A DNA stretch of 64,000 nt from DATKUC01 sp964577375 (GTDB lineage: Bacteria > Spirochaetota > Spirochaetia > DSM-27196 > DATKUC01), in NCBI GenBank assembly GCA_964577375.1, contig CAZNYW010000005.1:1-64000 (forward strand), written 5' to 3'. Below, one piece after another: positions 8,062-16,116 of the stretch. The translations under genes and the position numbers were made by a program. The notes beneath the pieces were generated by a model. The model was not told the DNA's origin, searched no databases, and saw only the letters and a list, made by a program, of their open reading frames with translations. The stretch's first letter is position 1, and the number at the start of each line of letters is the position of its first letter.

Positions 8062-9834
8062 CTAAACGTCGGCCCGGCTTTTCACCTTCTCGTCGAGCAG
8101 AGCCGCGAACTCCTCCTGCGGCAGTCCGTTCATCTGATCTCCGTTTCGCGTGCGCACCGAGACCTGGCCTGCATCCTGCTCGTTGCCTCCGACGATCAGC
8201 ATGTAGGGAATCTTCTGCGTCTGCGCCGACCGGATTTTTGCGTTCATACGGTTGTCACTGAGATCGGCCTCGACGCGGAAGCCTTTCGAGCTCAGGCTCT
8301 TTGCAACCGCCGCGGCATAGTCGTGGAACGCGGGAGCAACCGGGATGACGACTGCCTGAACCGGTGCAAGCCAGACCGGGAATGCACCGCCGAAGTGCTC
8401 GATGAGCACGCCGAAGAAGCGCTCTATGGAGCCGAGCAGCGCACGGTGCACCATGTAGGGTCGTTTCTCCTTACCGTCGGAATCGACAAAGGTCATGTCA
8501 AACCGCTCGGGAAGGTTCCAGTCGAACTGGACGGTGGTCATCTGCCACTCGCGGCCAAGCGCGTCGCGAATCTTCAGGTCGATCTTCGGGCCGTAAAACG
8601 CGCCGCCGCCTTCGTCGACCTCGTACTCGAGACCTTCGGCCTCGATCGCCCGCCTGAGGACGGCAATCGCCGATTCCCAGCGTTCAGGCTCGCCGATTGC
8701 CTTTTCCGGGCGTGTCGCCAGATATGCTTTGATGTCGCTGAAGCCGAACGCCCGCCAGATGCGCAGCGAGAAGCGCAGCACCTCGAGGATCTCCTCCTCG
8801 ACCTGGTCCGGGGTGCAGAAGATGTGCGCGTCGTCCTGGGTGAAACCGCGGACGCGCAGGAGGCCGTGGAGCACGCCGCTGCGCTCATAGCGGTAGACAG
8901 TGCCGAGCTCCGACCAGCGCAGAGGAAGGTCGCGGTAGGACCTCGTCTGCGTTTTATACATCAGGATATGAAACGGACAGTTCATCGGCTTGACGTAGTA
9001 GTCCTGCTCGTCCACCTCCATGGGTGAATACATGATGTCCTTGTAGTTCACCAGGTGACCGGAGGTCTCCCAGAGCCAGCTGCGTCCGATATGGGGTGAA
9101 TAGACGATGTCGTAACCGCCTGCGAGGTGCGCCTGGCGCCAGAAGTCCTCGATCGCCACCCGGATACGCGCGCCCTTGGGGTGCCAGTAGATGAGTCCGG
9201 GGCCGGCCTCCTCATGAATCGAGAAGAGGTCCAGCTCCTTTCCGAGCTTTCGGTGATCGCGGCGCTCGACATCGGCGAGATGATCGAGGTAGGCCTTGAG
9301 CTGCTCCGGTTTCTCCCACGCGGTGCCGTAGATCCGCTGAAGCATGGGCCGCTTCTCGTCTCCCCGCCAGTAGGCGCCGGCAATGGACAGCAGCTTGAAG
9401 GCATTGGGGTGGATACGCCGGGTGTTGTCGACATGAGGTCCGCGGCACAGGTCGGTGAATGCCGACTGCGTATAGAGAGACACCTCATCGCCCGGCGGGA
9501 TCGCGTCGATCAACTCGAGCTTGTAGGGCTGTCCCTGGAACCGCTCCTTCGCCTCATCGCGGCTGATCACCCGCTTCTCGAACGGGTGATCCTCCTTCAC
9601 GATTTGCTTCATGATCTTTTCGATCTCGGTCAGATCTTCCGGTTTCAGCGAACGTGAAAGGTCGAAATCGTAGTAGAAGCCGTTGTCGATCGGCGGGCCG
9701 ATAGCGAACTTTGCGTCCGGAAAGATACGGAGCACCGCCTCTGCCATGATGTGAGCGGTTGAATGGCGTATTCGGTAAAGTTTGTCCTGGCGTGCCGCGT
9801 CGTCCTGTGCGACCGCCTCTCTGGTTTCAGACAT
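8062..9834 (-). CDS. thrS: threonine--tRNA ligase, short form without TGS domain
   Basis: 590-aa class II aminoacyl-tRNA synthetase charging tRNA-Thr. It begins directly with the editing (second additional) domain, HSTAHIMAEAVLRIFPDAKFAIGPPIDNGFYYDF, and so lacks the about 60-residue N-terminal TGS domain of the E. coli enzyme. The catalytic core has NCPFHILMY (zinc ligands) and the motif-2 region ERSGVLHGLLRVRGFTQDD; a C-terminal anticodon-binding domain follows. GGAGGT precedes the ATG. It has its own promoter and a T-box leader with a threonine specifier. Short forms of this kind are known in Borrelia (established). Confidence 0.96.
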   Translation of the reverse strand: MSETREAVAQDDAARQDKLYRIRHSTAHIMAEAVLRIFPDAKFAIGPPIDNGFYYDFDLSRSLKPEDLTEIEKIMKQIVKEDHPFEKRVISRDEAKERFQGQPYKLELIDAIPPGDEVSLYTQSAFTDLCRGPHVDNTRRIHPNAFKLLSIAGAYWRGDEKRPMLQRIYGTAWEKPEQLKAYLDHLADVERRDHRKLGKELDLFSIHEEAGPGLIYWHPKGARIRVAIEDFWRQAHLAGGYDIVYSPHIGRSWLWETSGHLVNYKDIMYSPMEVDEQDYYVKPMNCPFHILMYKTQTRSYRDLPLRWSELGTVYRYERSGVLHGLLRVRGFTQDDAHIFCTPDQVEEEILEVLRFSLRIWRAFGFSDIKAYLATRPEKAIGEPERWESAIAVLRRAIEAEGLEYEVDEGGGAFYGPKIDLKIRDALGREWQMTTVQFDWNLPERFDMTFVDSDGKEKRPYMVHRALLGSIERFFGVLIEHFGGAFPVWLAPVQAVVIPVAPAFHDYAAAVAKSLSSKGFRVEADLSDNRMNAKIRSAQTQKIPYMLIVGGNEQDAGQVSVRTRNGDQMNGLPQEEFAALLDEKVKSRADV

Positions 9835-9874
9835 GGGTACCTCCGAAGCTGAACTGTGCGCGCATGGATTTTGT

Positions 9875-10160
9875 AAGGACGAAAAGCTGAAAAGGGCGAC
9901 TGCCCCGGGGCTCTCCGCGGTACCACCTTACTTCGCCATCCCGTACGACGGCGCACTCGAATCCCTTGTGACGGAGGGTCGACCCGGCACAGCTTACTCA
10001 GGTCCGCGGCAGGAGGCCCGGCGGTTCCCGTTCGGCCGGCAGCTCAGGAGTGGTTTTCGACGCACTTTCGCCGGATGCCTTTCAGCTCCGCGAATGCCCG
10101 AGGCGTTCGCGACGGCACCCTCTCTTGGGACGCAGTCTGCGTCTACTCGTCTCCATCTCT
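9875..10160 (-). ncRNA. T-box riboswitch, threonine specifier
   Basis: The minus strand between glgX and thrS carries the hallmarks of a T-box leader. The conserved T-box AAGGTGGTACCGCGG is at 9929-9915, with UGGU available to pair with an uncharged tRNA 3' end. The specifier region has ACC (threonine) at 10054-10052, followed by ACTCCTGAG as in known leaders. The stem I opening GACGAGTAG lies near 10150. A GTCGCCCTTTT segment near 9900-9887 may be the 3' arm and U-run of a terminator, though the expression platform is not fully resolved. Uncharged tRNA-Thr would raise thrS expression. T-boxes are best known from Firmicutes. Confidence 0.92.
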
Positions 10161-10172
10161 GCTTTGAGCATC

Positions 10173-10201
10173 ATAATCGGAAAAACCGCGTCCGCTGTCA
10201 A
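10173..10201 (-). promoter_or_regulatory. promoter of thrS T-box transcript
   Basis: On the minus strand a perfect TTGACA (10201-10196), 17-nt spacer and GATTAT (10178-10173); TATGAT overlaps it with a 20-nt spacer. Transcription would begin near 10166, just before stem I of the T-box. The -35 lies immediately after the glgX stop codon. Confidence 0.55.
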
Positions 10202-10205
10202 GCAT

Positions 10206-12452
10206 TTACCGCCGAAGCTCGACCTCATCGGGGCAGGCCGCGAGCAGCACTACCGAGCGGCCGCTCACCGCGTAGCGTGGCTCGTCGATTGGAACCAGTT
10301 CCTCCGGAGAGAGGAAGTCATGTGGAGCGGGCATGGCGGTGTCCATGATCCTGCACCATTGTTTGCCGTGTGCGGCCGCAACGACCGTGAAGGTCCGGGA
10401 GACTTCGGCAGCGTTGAACATGATATAAAAATCGTAGTCGTCCCGGTCTGCGCGGATCTCCGCCTTGCTTCCGTCGATCCGCAGCGCAAGTACATTCTCT
10501 TCACGTTCCCAGTCCACCGGCCTCCCAGCCTCGTCGTACCAGGTGATGTCGGGGATGGCGTTGTAGTCGGTGTCGCCGCCGCTGTAGAACTCCGGCCGGA
10601 GAAAGGCCGGATGGGTCAGCCTGAAACGGATGAGCTCCTGGCAGAAACGGTAGACGTCGCCGTGCGCTTCGCGGAGCCGGTAGTCGTACCACGAGATCCC
10701 GTTGTCCTGGCAGTAGGCGTTGTTGTTCCCGGCCTGCGAGCGGCGGATCTCGTCACCGCCAAGAAACATCGGCGTACCGAGCGAAAGGAAGAGGGTCGCC
10801 GCGAAGTTCTTCACCTGCCGGTTCCGGACCGCTTCGACTGCCGGATCGTCGGTGGGTCCCTCGACCCCGTAGTTGGCACTCAGGTTGTTATCCATTCCGT
10901 CGCGGTTCTTCTCCCCGTTCGCCAGATTGTGCTTTTTTTCGTAGCTCACGAGGTCGTTGAGCGTAAACCCGTCGTGCGAGGTGACGAAGTTAATGCTGTG
11001 AAACGGCTTCCGGCCGTCGCGAAGGTAGAGATCGGAGCTACCGGTGAGCCGGGTCGCAAGCCCGGAGACCGCTCCCGGATCATTCCGCCAGAACCGTCGC
11101 ACGTCGTCGCGAAAGCGATCGTTCCACTCCGCCCACCTGCCGCCGGGAAATGAGCCTACCTGGTAGGCTCCCGCGGCGTCCCATGCTTCGGCGATGATTT
11201 TGGTATTTCGCAGCACCGGATCCTCGGCGATCCGGACGAGGATGGGAGGATTCTCCATCAGTTCTCCCTTCTCGTCGCGCCCGAGAATGGAACCCAGATC
11301 GAAGCGAAAGCCGTCGACATGCATCTCGGTTACCCAGTAGTGCAGGCAATCGAGTATCAGCGAGTGTACGACCGGATGGTTGCAGTTGAGCGTGTTCCCG
11401 CAGCCGGAGAAGTTCTGATAGAGGCGGCGGTCCTCCTCCAGGATGTAGTAGACGCGATTGTCCAGGCCGCGGAAAGAGATGGTCGGTCCGAGGTGGTTCC
11501 CTTCACCGGTGTGATTGAAGACGACGTCCAGTATGAGCTCGATTCCCGCCTTGTGAAGCTCGCGCACCATCTCCTTGAACTCCGTGACCTGCTGCCCGAA
11601 GCTTCCGTCGGCGGCATAGCCGCCTTTGGGCGCGAAGAACGCAATGGTGCTGTACCCCCAGTAGTTCGACAGACGCTCGCCGGTGTCGGGATTGGTATGT
11701 GCGTTCTCGAACTCGTCGAACTCCTGAACAGGCAGGAGCTCGAGGCTGGTAATACCGAGCTCCTTTAAATGCGGGATCATCTCGACGACGCCTCGGTAGG
11801 TCCCGGGATGCTGTACGCCCGAGGATTCGTGGGCGGTCAAAGCGCGGACGTGACTTTCGTAGATGACGCTGAAGCGAAGGGGGTAGTTGAGCGGCCGGTC
11901 ACCCTGCCAGTCGAAGACATCGTCGTCGATCACGATGCACCGGGGCATCCTCCCGACGTTGCTTCGGCCGGAGATTACGAGGTCGGAATCGGGACGCGGC
12001 CGCACGGGTTCGGGCCGTGATCCCGATGCGGATCCGTCGCGGGCATCGCCGGCGTCGAGGAGCTCGTAGCCGTAGTTTTCGGGTACGTGCCAGACGCTGC
12101 TGTGCGTAATCGCCTTTGCGTAGGGATCGAGAAGCGCCTTGTTAGCATTGAAGCGCAGACCGCGGTTTGGATCGTAGGGACCGTCGACGCGGAAAAGATA
12201 AAGCTGGCCGGCGCGCGCCCAGGGCACCAGTATGTGCCAGATGTCGCCGGTGCGGTTGAGCGTCGAGTCGAAGGCAATTTCATGCGAAGGAGCAGGATCG
12301 TCCTCGTGATCGAAGAGAAGCAGCGACGCCTCCGTCGCGCGCCGGCTGAAGAAGGCGAACTGCACGCCGTGTGCGGTGAGAGTCGCGCCGAGCGGTTCGG
12401 GCTTGCCGGGAATGCATTCGGAAACACTTTTTTCAAATGCTATGCCGCTCAT
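10206..12452 (-). CDS. glgX: glycogen debranching enzyme (isoamylase-type, GH13)
   Basis: 748-aa alpha-1,6-glucan debranching enzyme acting on glycogen or limit dextrins. An N-terminal CBM48-like domain (PLGATLTAHGVQFAFFSRRA) precedes a GH13 barrel. The barrel shows DVVFNHT, the nucleophile region DGFRFDLGS, the acid region IIAEAWDAAG and the transition-state region FVTSHDGFTLNDLV. The NGEKNRDGMDNNLSANYG segment is typical of GlgX/TreX. Its last codon overlaps nothing downstream; upstream the ATG overlaps the stop of the hydrolase gene by 4 bp. It closes a three-gene operon HAD-IIA / hydrolase / glgX. Confidence 0.95.
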   Translation of the reverse strand: MSGIAFEKSVSECIPGKPEPLGATLTAHGVQFAFFSRRATEASLLLFDHEDDPAPSHEIAFDSTLNRTGDIWHILVPWARAGQLYLFRVDGPYDPNRGLRFNANKALLDPYAKAITHSSVWHVPENYGYELLDAGDARDGSASGSRPEPVRPRPDSDLVISGRSNVGRMPRCIVIDDDVFDWQGDRPLNYPLRFSVIYESHVRALTAHESSGVQHPGTYRGVVEMIPHLKELGITSLELLPVQEFDEFENAHTNPDTGERLSNYWGYSTIAFFAPKGGYAADGSFGQQVTEFKEMVRELHKAGIELILDVVFNHTGEGNHLGPTISFRGLDNRVYYILEEDRRLYQNFSGCGNTLNCNHPVVHSLILDCLHYWVTEMHVDGFRFDLGSILGRDEKGELMENPPILVRIAEDPVLRNTKIIAEAWDAAGAYQVGSFPGGRWAEWNDRFRDDVRRFWRNDPGAVSGLATRLTGSSDLYLRDGRKPFHSINFVTSHDGFTLNDLVSYEKKHNLANGEKNRDGMDNNLSANYGVEGPTDDPAVEAVRNRQVKNFAATLFLSLGTPMFLGGDEIRRSQAGNNNAYCQDNGISWYDYRLREAHGDVYRFCQELIRFRLTHPAFLRPEFYSGGDTDYNAIPDITWYDEAGRPVDWEREENVLALRIDGSKAEIRADRDDYDFYIMFNAAEVSRTFTVVAAAHGKQWCRIMDTAMPAPHDFLSPEELVPIDEPRYAVSGRSVVLLAACPDEVELRR

Positions 12453-13255
12453 GTCTGCTCCGAGAGGAACCGCTCGTAGGCGGCGGAAAAGGCTTCCGGC
12501 TGCTCGGCGTGCACCCAGTGCCCGGCGTCCGGAACGGCCAGGAGCTTCGCATGCGGGAAAAGCGGCCGGATGACTGATTCATGTTCCGGCCGGACATATT
12601 TCGAACGGGAGCCTGAGATGAACCAGGTCGGCCCCTTGTAGCTGTACCCGTCGGCCGCCCTGTAGGGCCATTCGAGCATCGTTTCGTAGTTTTCCCGTAT
12701 GACGGGAAGGTTGAGCTTCCACCGGTAGATGCCGTCGTCACCCTCGGTGAGGCTCTTCTGCAGAAAGAGCCGTTCGCGCTCGCTCGAGACGCGCTTCTTC
12801 ATGATCTCTTCGGCCTCGCGACGGCTCCGGACACCCGCGTCGGCCACCTCCGTCATGGCCGCAAGAATTTCCGAATGGCGCGCGGGGTCACTCACCGGTG
12901 CGATGTCCACCAGACAGAGCCGCTCGACCGCTTCGGCGTGCTCGAGCGCAACCGCCATCGCGATCTTACCACCCATGGAATGGCCGGTGAGAACGCAGGG
13001 CGCAAGGCCGTTCTCCTTCAGGAATGAGAAGATGAGCTGCGACATCTGCGGATAGGAAACGCTATCGGTGTGCGGCGAGTCGCCGTGGTTGGGAAGGTCA
13101 GGGAGCACGACCCGCCGCGATTCCGCGATCGTCCGGGCAAAGGTAAGCCAGTTGTCGCCCGAGCCGAAAAGCCCGTGCAGGATGACGACGGGCGTGGCCG
13201 CCGACCCTGCCGTCGTCCGCCCGCTCGGCCCCAGATCGTGGAAGTGAAGCATCAT
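12449..13255 (-). CDS. alpha/beta-fold hydrolase (YbfF/ABHD11-like esterase)
   Basis: 268-aa soluble hydrolase. HGLFGSGDNW near residue 27 forms the oxyanion-hole region, and TGHSMGGKIA at about 90-99 is the nucleophile elbow with the catalytic serine. The acid and histidine would be the late aspartate in WFISGSRSKY...and the DAGHWVHAEQP segment near residue 245. It resembles the YbfF/PldB group of short esterases acting on acyl esters. It is coupled by 4-bp overlaps to the HAD-IIA gene upstream and glgX downstream. The true substrate is unknown. Confidence 0.87.
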   Translation of the reverse strand: MMLHFHDLGPSGRTTAGSAATPVVILHGLFGSGDNWLTFARTIAESRRVVLPDLPNHGDSPHTDSVSYPQMSQLIFSFLKENGLAPCVLTGHSMGGKIAMAVALEHAEAVERLCLVDIAPVSDPARHSEILAAMTEVADAGVRSRREAEEIMKKRVSSERERLFLQKSLTEGDDGIYRWKLNLPVIRENYETMLEWPYRAADGYSYKGPTWFISGSRSKYVRPEHESVIRPLFPHAKLLAVPDAGHWVHAEQPEAFSAAYERFLSEQT

Positions 13256-14088
13256 GCCTTCGCCCCGGATTCACTTTCGGGACGCGGTATCTGATCTATC
13301 GTCTGCCCGGTCGGCATGTCGGCAACCCCGCCGAGAACGAAGTGCGGCCGGTAGGGAAAGAGCGAAATCTCCTCGAGCGCGGTGACTCCGGAGAGCACCA
13401 GAACCGTATCGATCTCGGATTCGATGCCGGCGACGATATCGGTATCCATCCGGTCTCCGACGATTATGGCGTCCTCGCGCTTGCAGCCGAGGCGCTTGAG
13501 GCCCTGCCGCATCATGAGCGGATTGGGTTTGCCGACAAAGTAGGCCTTTCGGCCGGTGGCAAGCTCTATCGGGGAGATTATCGCCCCGGTCGACGGCACC
13601 AGTCCGTGCTCGCCGGGACCGGTCAGATCCGGATTGGTGCCGATGAGACGGGCGCCCTTTTCGACCAGGTTTATCGCCTGTGTGATGGTGTCGTAGGTAT
13701 AGGAGTGGGTCTCACCGACCACCACGTAGTCGGGGTTTACCTCGTTCATGGCGAAACCCGCGTCGTAGAGCGCATTCACCAGTCCGTTGCCGCCGATGAC
13801 GTAGGCGGTTCCTCCCGGATGCTGCGACGAGAGAAACGCCGCGGTCGCGAGCGCGGAGGTGTAAAAGTGCTCGGGGCCGACGTCCAGCCCCATCCGCGCG
13901 AGCTTTTCCCGCAGCTCCCGCGGAGTGCGCTCGCTCGAATTGGTGAGAAAGAGAAAGCTCTTTCCGGTTTTCTTGATCCAGTCCACGAACTCACGAACGC
14001 CGGGAAGCAGCCGGTTTCCATGGTAGATGACACCGTCCATGTCACAGATGATTCCCTGTTTTTTCGCCAGAAGGCCTGCGAGATCCAT
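13252..14088 (-). CDS. HAD-IIA family hydrolase (NagD-like phosphatase)
   Basis: 278 aa from the chosen start. Motif I is CDMDGVIYHG near residue 15, motif II is FLTNSSERTP, and the C-terminal motif GDRMDTDIVAGIESEIDTVLVLSGVT is diagnostic of the NagD / p-nitrophenylphosphatase class IIA HAD enzymes. The ATG at 14088 is preferred over an upstream in-frame start 20 codons earlier because AAAGGAGGC lies just 5' of it and the family begins there. It is the first gene of an operon with the hydrolase and glgX. NagD relatives dephosphorylate nucleotides and sugar phosphates; the substrate is not predictable. Confidence 0.9.
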   Translation of the reverse strand: MDLAGLLAKKQGIICDMDGVIYHGNRLLPGVREFVDWIKKTGKSFLFLTNSSERTPRELREKLARMGLDVGPEHFYTSALATAAFLSSQHPGGTAYVIGGNGLVNALYDAGFAMNEVNPDYVVVGETHSYTYDTITQAINLVEKGARLIGTNPDLTGPGEHGLVPSTGAIISPIELATGRKAYFVGKPNPLMMRQGLKRLGCKREDAIIVGDRMDTDIVAGIESEIDTVLVLSGVTALEEISLFPYRPHFVLGGVADMPTGQTIDQIPRPESESGAKA

Positions 14089-14156
14089 GTACGGTTGCCT
14101 CCTTTGCCAACAGGATACGACATTTAGCCGGTGCGGCAAAGTGGCCACGCGCCAGG

Positions 14157-14184
14157 TTGACGAAGAGCACGCGCACGATACAAT
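14157..14184 (+). promoter_or_regulatory. promoter with -10 six bases before a start codon
   Basis: TTGACG (14157-14162), 16-nt spacer, TACAAT (14179-14184). Only six bases separate the -10 from the ATG at 14191, so transcription would start at or beside the A of the start codon. No Shine-Dalgarno sequence lies between. This is consistent with a leaderless mRNA. Confidence 0.55.
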
Positions 14185-14190
14185 CGACCT

Positions 14191-14919
14191 ATGAGCACAC
14201 CACTACCCGATCGCCTGCGACAGAGATATTTGCGCACCAAACGTCAGCCTGTCAGCCAGTCGATCCCCGGATTTGCGCTTGAGATTCTCGCCGAGGACCG
14301 CGTCGGCCTGATGGCCGACGTCATGAACCTGGTCTCCTCCTTCAAGCTGAGCGCAGACTTCATTCAGTCCTGGAGCGACTTCGACGACCGCGTGCACATG
14401 CTGATTCAGGTCCGCGAAGCCGCCGGAGGAGACGAGATCATCGAGGCAGTCCAGAAGATCAGGTCGGTCGAACACGTACAGCTGCGGCCGACAAACCTGC
14501 GCACCTACGGCAAACGGGTAATCGTGCTGGGCGGCGGGGCGCAGGTTGCGGCGGTCGCATCGGGGGCAATCGTCGAAGCCGACCGTCACAACATCCGCGG
14601 CGAGCTCATCTCGGTCGACACCATCGCGGTCGTGGGAGAGGCAGAGATAGCCCAGGCCGTGCGGGCGGTCGGCCGCCTTCATCGAGCGGGGATTCTCGTA
14701 CTGGCGGGCGCCCTGATGGGAGGCGAGATTACCGAGGCTGTTACCGAGCTGCGCGAAATGTACGGAATTCCGGTGGTCGCTCTGAAGATGGCAGGATCGG
14801 TCCGCGAGGTCGCCGATCTGGTGGTGACCGATCCGACCGAGGCCGGAGTGATGGCCGTGATGCTCTTGAGCAATATCGGCAAATTCGATCTCCTGCGTGT
14901 GCACGGACAGGAGTTCTGA
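14191..14919 (+). CDS. ACT-domain regulator, DUF5612-like
   Basis: 242-aa soluble protein. Residues 25-100 form an ACT domain (FALEILAEDRVGLMADVMNLV, a strand-helix opening seen in amino-acid-binding regulators). Residues 110-242 contain VIVLGGGAQVAAVASGAIVEADRHNIRGE and GILVLAGALMGGEITEAV...GIPVVALKMAGSVREVADLVVTDPTEAGVMAVM, which I recognise as similar to the DUF5612 domain best known from methanogenic archaea. It probably senses an amino acid, but neither ligand nor target is known. It stands alone between two minus-strand operons, and a -10 box six bases upstream suggests a leaderless transcript. Confidence 0.72.
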   Translation: MSTPLPDRLRQRYLRTKRQPVSQSIPGFALEILAEDRVGLMADVMNLVSSFKLSADFIQSWSDFDDRVHMLIQVREAAGGDEIIEAVQKIRSVEHVQLRPTNLRTYGKRVIVLGGGAQVAAVASGAIVEADRHNIRGELISVDTIAVVGEAEIAQAVRAVGRLHRAGILVLAGALMGGEITEAVTELREMYGIPVVALKMAGSVREVADLVVTDPTEAGVMAVMLLSNIGKFDLLRVHGQEF

Positions 14920-14959
14920 GCCGGAAACTCCGACGGGCGATGTCTCCTTCGCAACAAAA

Positions 14960-14980
14960 AGCCCCGGCAACACCGGGGCT
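14960..14980 (-). terminator. bidirectional intrinsic terminator
   Basis: An 8-bp perfect stem AGCCCCGG/CCGGGGCT encloses a 5-nt loop. On the minus strand it is followed by TTTTTG, an ideal tail for the secDF transcript; on the plus strand a weaker T/C-rich tail follows and may stop the ACT-regulator transcript. Confidence 0.88.
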
Positions 14981-14997
14981 CTGATTTCTTCTTCTGG

Positions 14998-16116
14998 CTA
15001 TTTCTTCTTCCGCTGGGAACGGGAGGTGTGGCGGCCGCTGGATGAAGCACGCCGCTGCGCGAGCTCGCGGATCACCGCCTCCTTGTCGAGCACTGCCTGC
15101 TCCGACTTCTCAGCCGCGGTCTGCTCGACAGGTTCGCCCTCTTTGGTCTGACGTGCAGTCGTACCCGGCACAGCGCCTCTTCCAAACTTCCGCTGTTCGC
15201 GCCGCTTGCGCCGGCGTGTCTGGGTATTCACCATGCCGAGCAGTACCGGTGATGCGATGAAGATCGAAGAGTAGGTTCCCCAGACGATACCGATGATCAA
15301 TGCGAGCGCGAAGTTCTGAATCGAGCCGGTTGTGAAGAGGAAGATGGCGAGCACGGCCAGGAAGGTCGTGAAGGAGGTAACGATCGTCCGGCTCAACGAC
15401 TTGGTGATACTGGTATCGATCACCGAGATGAAGGACGACTCGCGCATCAGCTTCTCATTTTCACGAATCCGGTCGAAGACAACGATTGTGTCGTTCAACG
15501 AGTAACCGATGATGGTCAGTACCGCAGCGATGATTGCCGTTGAAATCTCGATCTGAAAAGCACCGATGAAGGCAATCATCATAAGCGTATCGTGCAGCGT
15601 GGCGACAACCGCGCCGACCGCGTACGCGAAGCGGAACCGGAACGACAGATATACGAGAATTACCGCTACGGTAAGGATGACCATGAGCAGTATCTGGCGC
15701 GTCAGATCGCTCGAGAAGCGCGGTCCGACAAAGACGCTCGACTGGTTGACTACCGAGCCGGTCCCGAACGCCTTCTCTAGATCCTTCATGACCGTGTCGG
15801 TCATTGACTGGCTGAAGTCCGTAGGAGCCCCGGTACGCGGCTGCCGCACCTTGATGTCGAACACCTGGTCGGCCGAGTTGCCGATTCCCTGAACCTGATA
15901 GCCGTTGAGCGTGGCGAGCGCCTTGATCACCTGCCCGGTAGTTGCCTTCGCCTTGTCCGGCAGTACCTTCACCTGAAGGCTCAAACCCGGCTGAAACTCG
16001 ACGCCGTAATTGAAGCCGCCCCGGAAGCCCGTTACCACGAACATCCCGACGATGAAGACGGCGGACATGCTGATCATCCAGAACCGGATTCTGGTGAATT
16101 GAATTGCGCTGTTCAT
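14998..16116 (-). CDS. secF: protein translocase subunit SecF
   Basis: 372-aa inner-membrane protein that with SecD uses the proton motive force to help pull exported proteins out of the Sec channel. It has TM1 at the N-terminus, a periplasmic domain opening GFRGGFNYGVEFQPGLSLQV, and a block of five TM segments with the conserved IGYSLNDTIVVFDRIREN motif. The C-terminal 70 residues are polar and end in a basic tail (RSQRKKK). The start overlaps the secD stop by 4 bp. The terminator at 14960-14980 ends the unit. Confidence 0.95.
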   Translation of the reverse strand: MNSAIQFTRIRFWMISMSAVFIVGMFVVTGFRGGFNYGVEFQPGLSLQVKVLPDKAKATTGQVIKALATLNGYQVQGIGNSADQVFDIKVRQPRTGAPTDFSQSMTDTVMKDLEKAFGTGSVVNQSSVFVGPRFSSDLTRQILLMVILTVAVILVYLSFRFRFAYAVGAVVATLHDTLMMIAFIGAFQIEISTAIIAAVLTIIGYSLNDTIVVFDRIRENEKLMRESSFISVIDTSITKSLSRTIVTSFTTFLAVLAIFLFTTGSIQNFALALIIGIVWGTYSSIFIASPVLLGMVNTQTRRRKRREQRKFGRGAVPGTTARQTKEGEPVEQTAAEKSEQAVLDKEAVIRELAQRRASSSGRHTSRSQRKKK

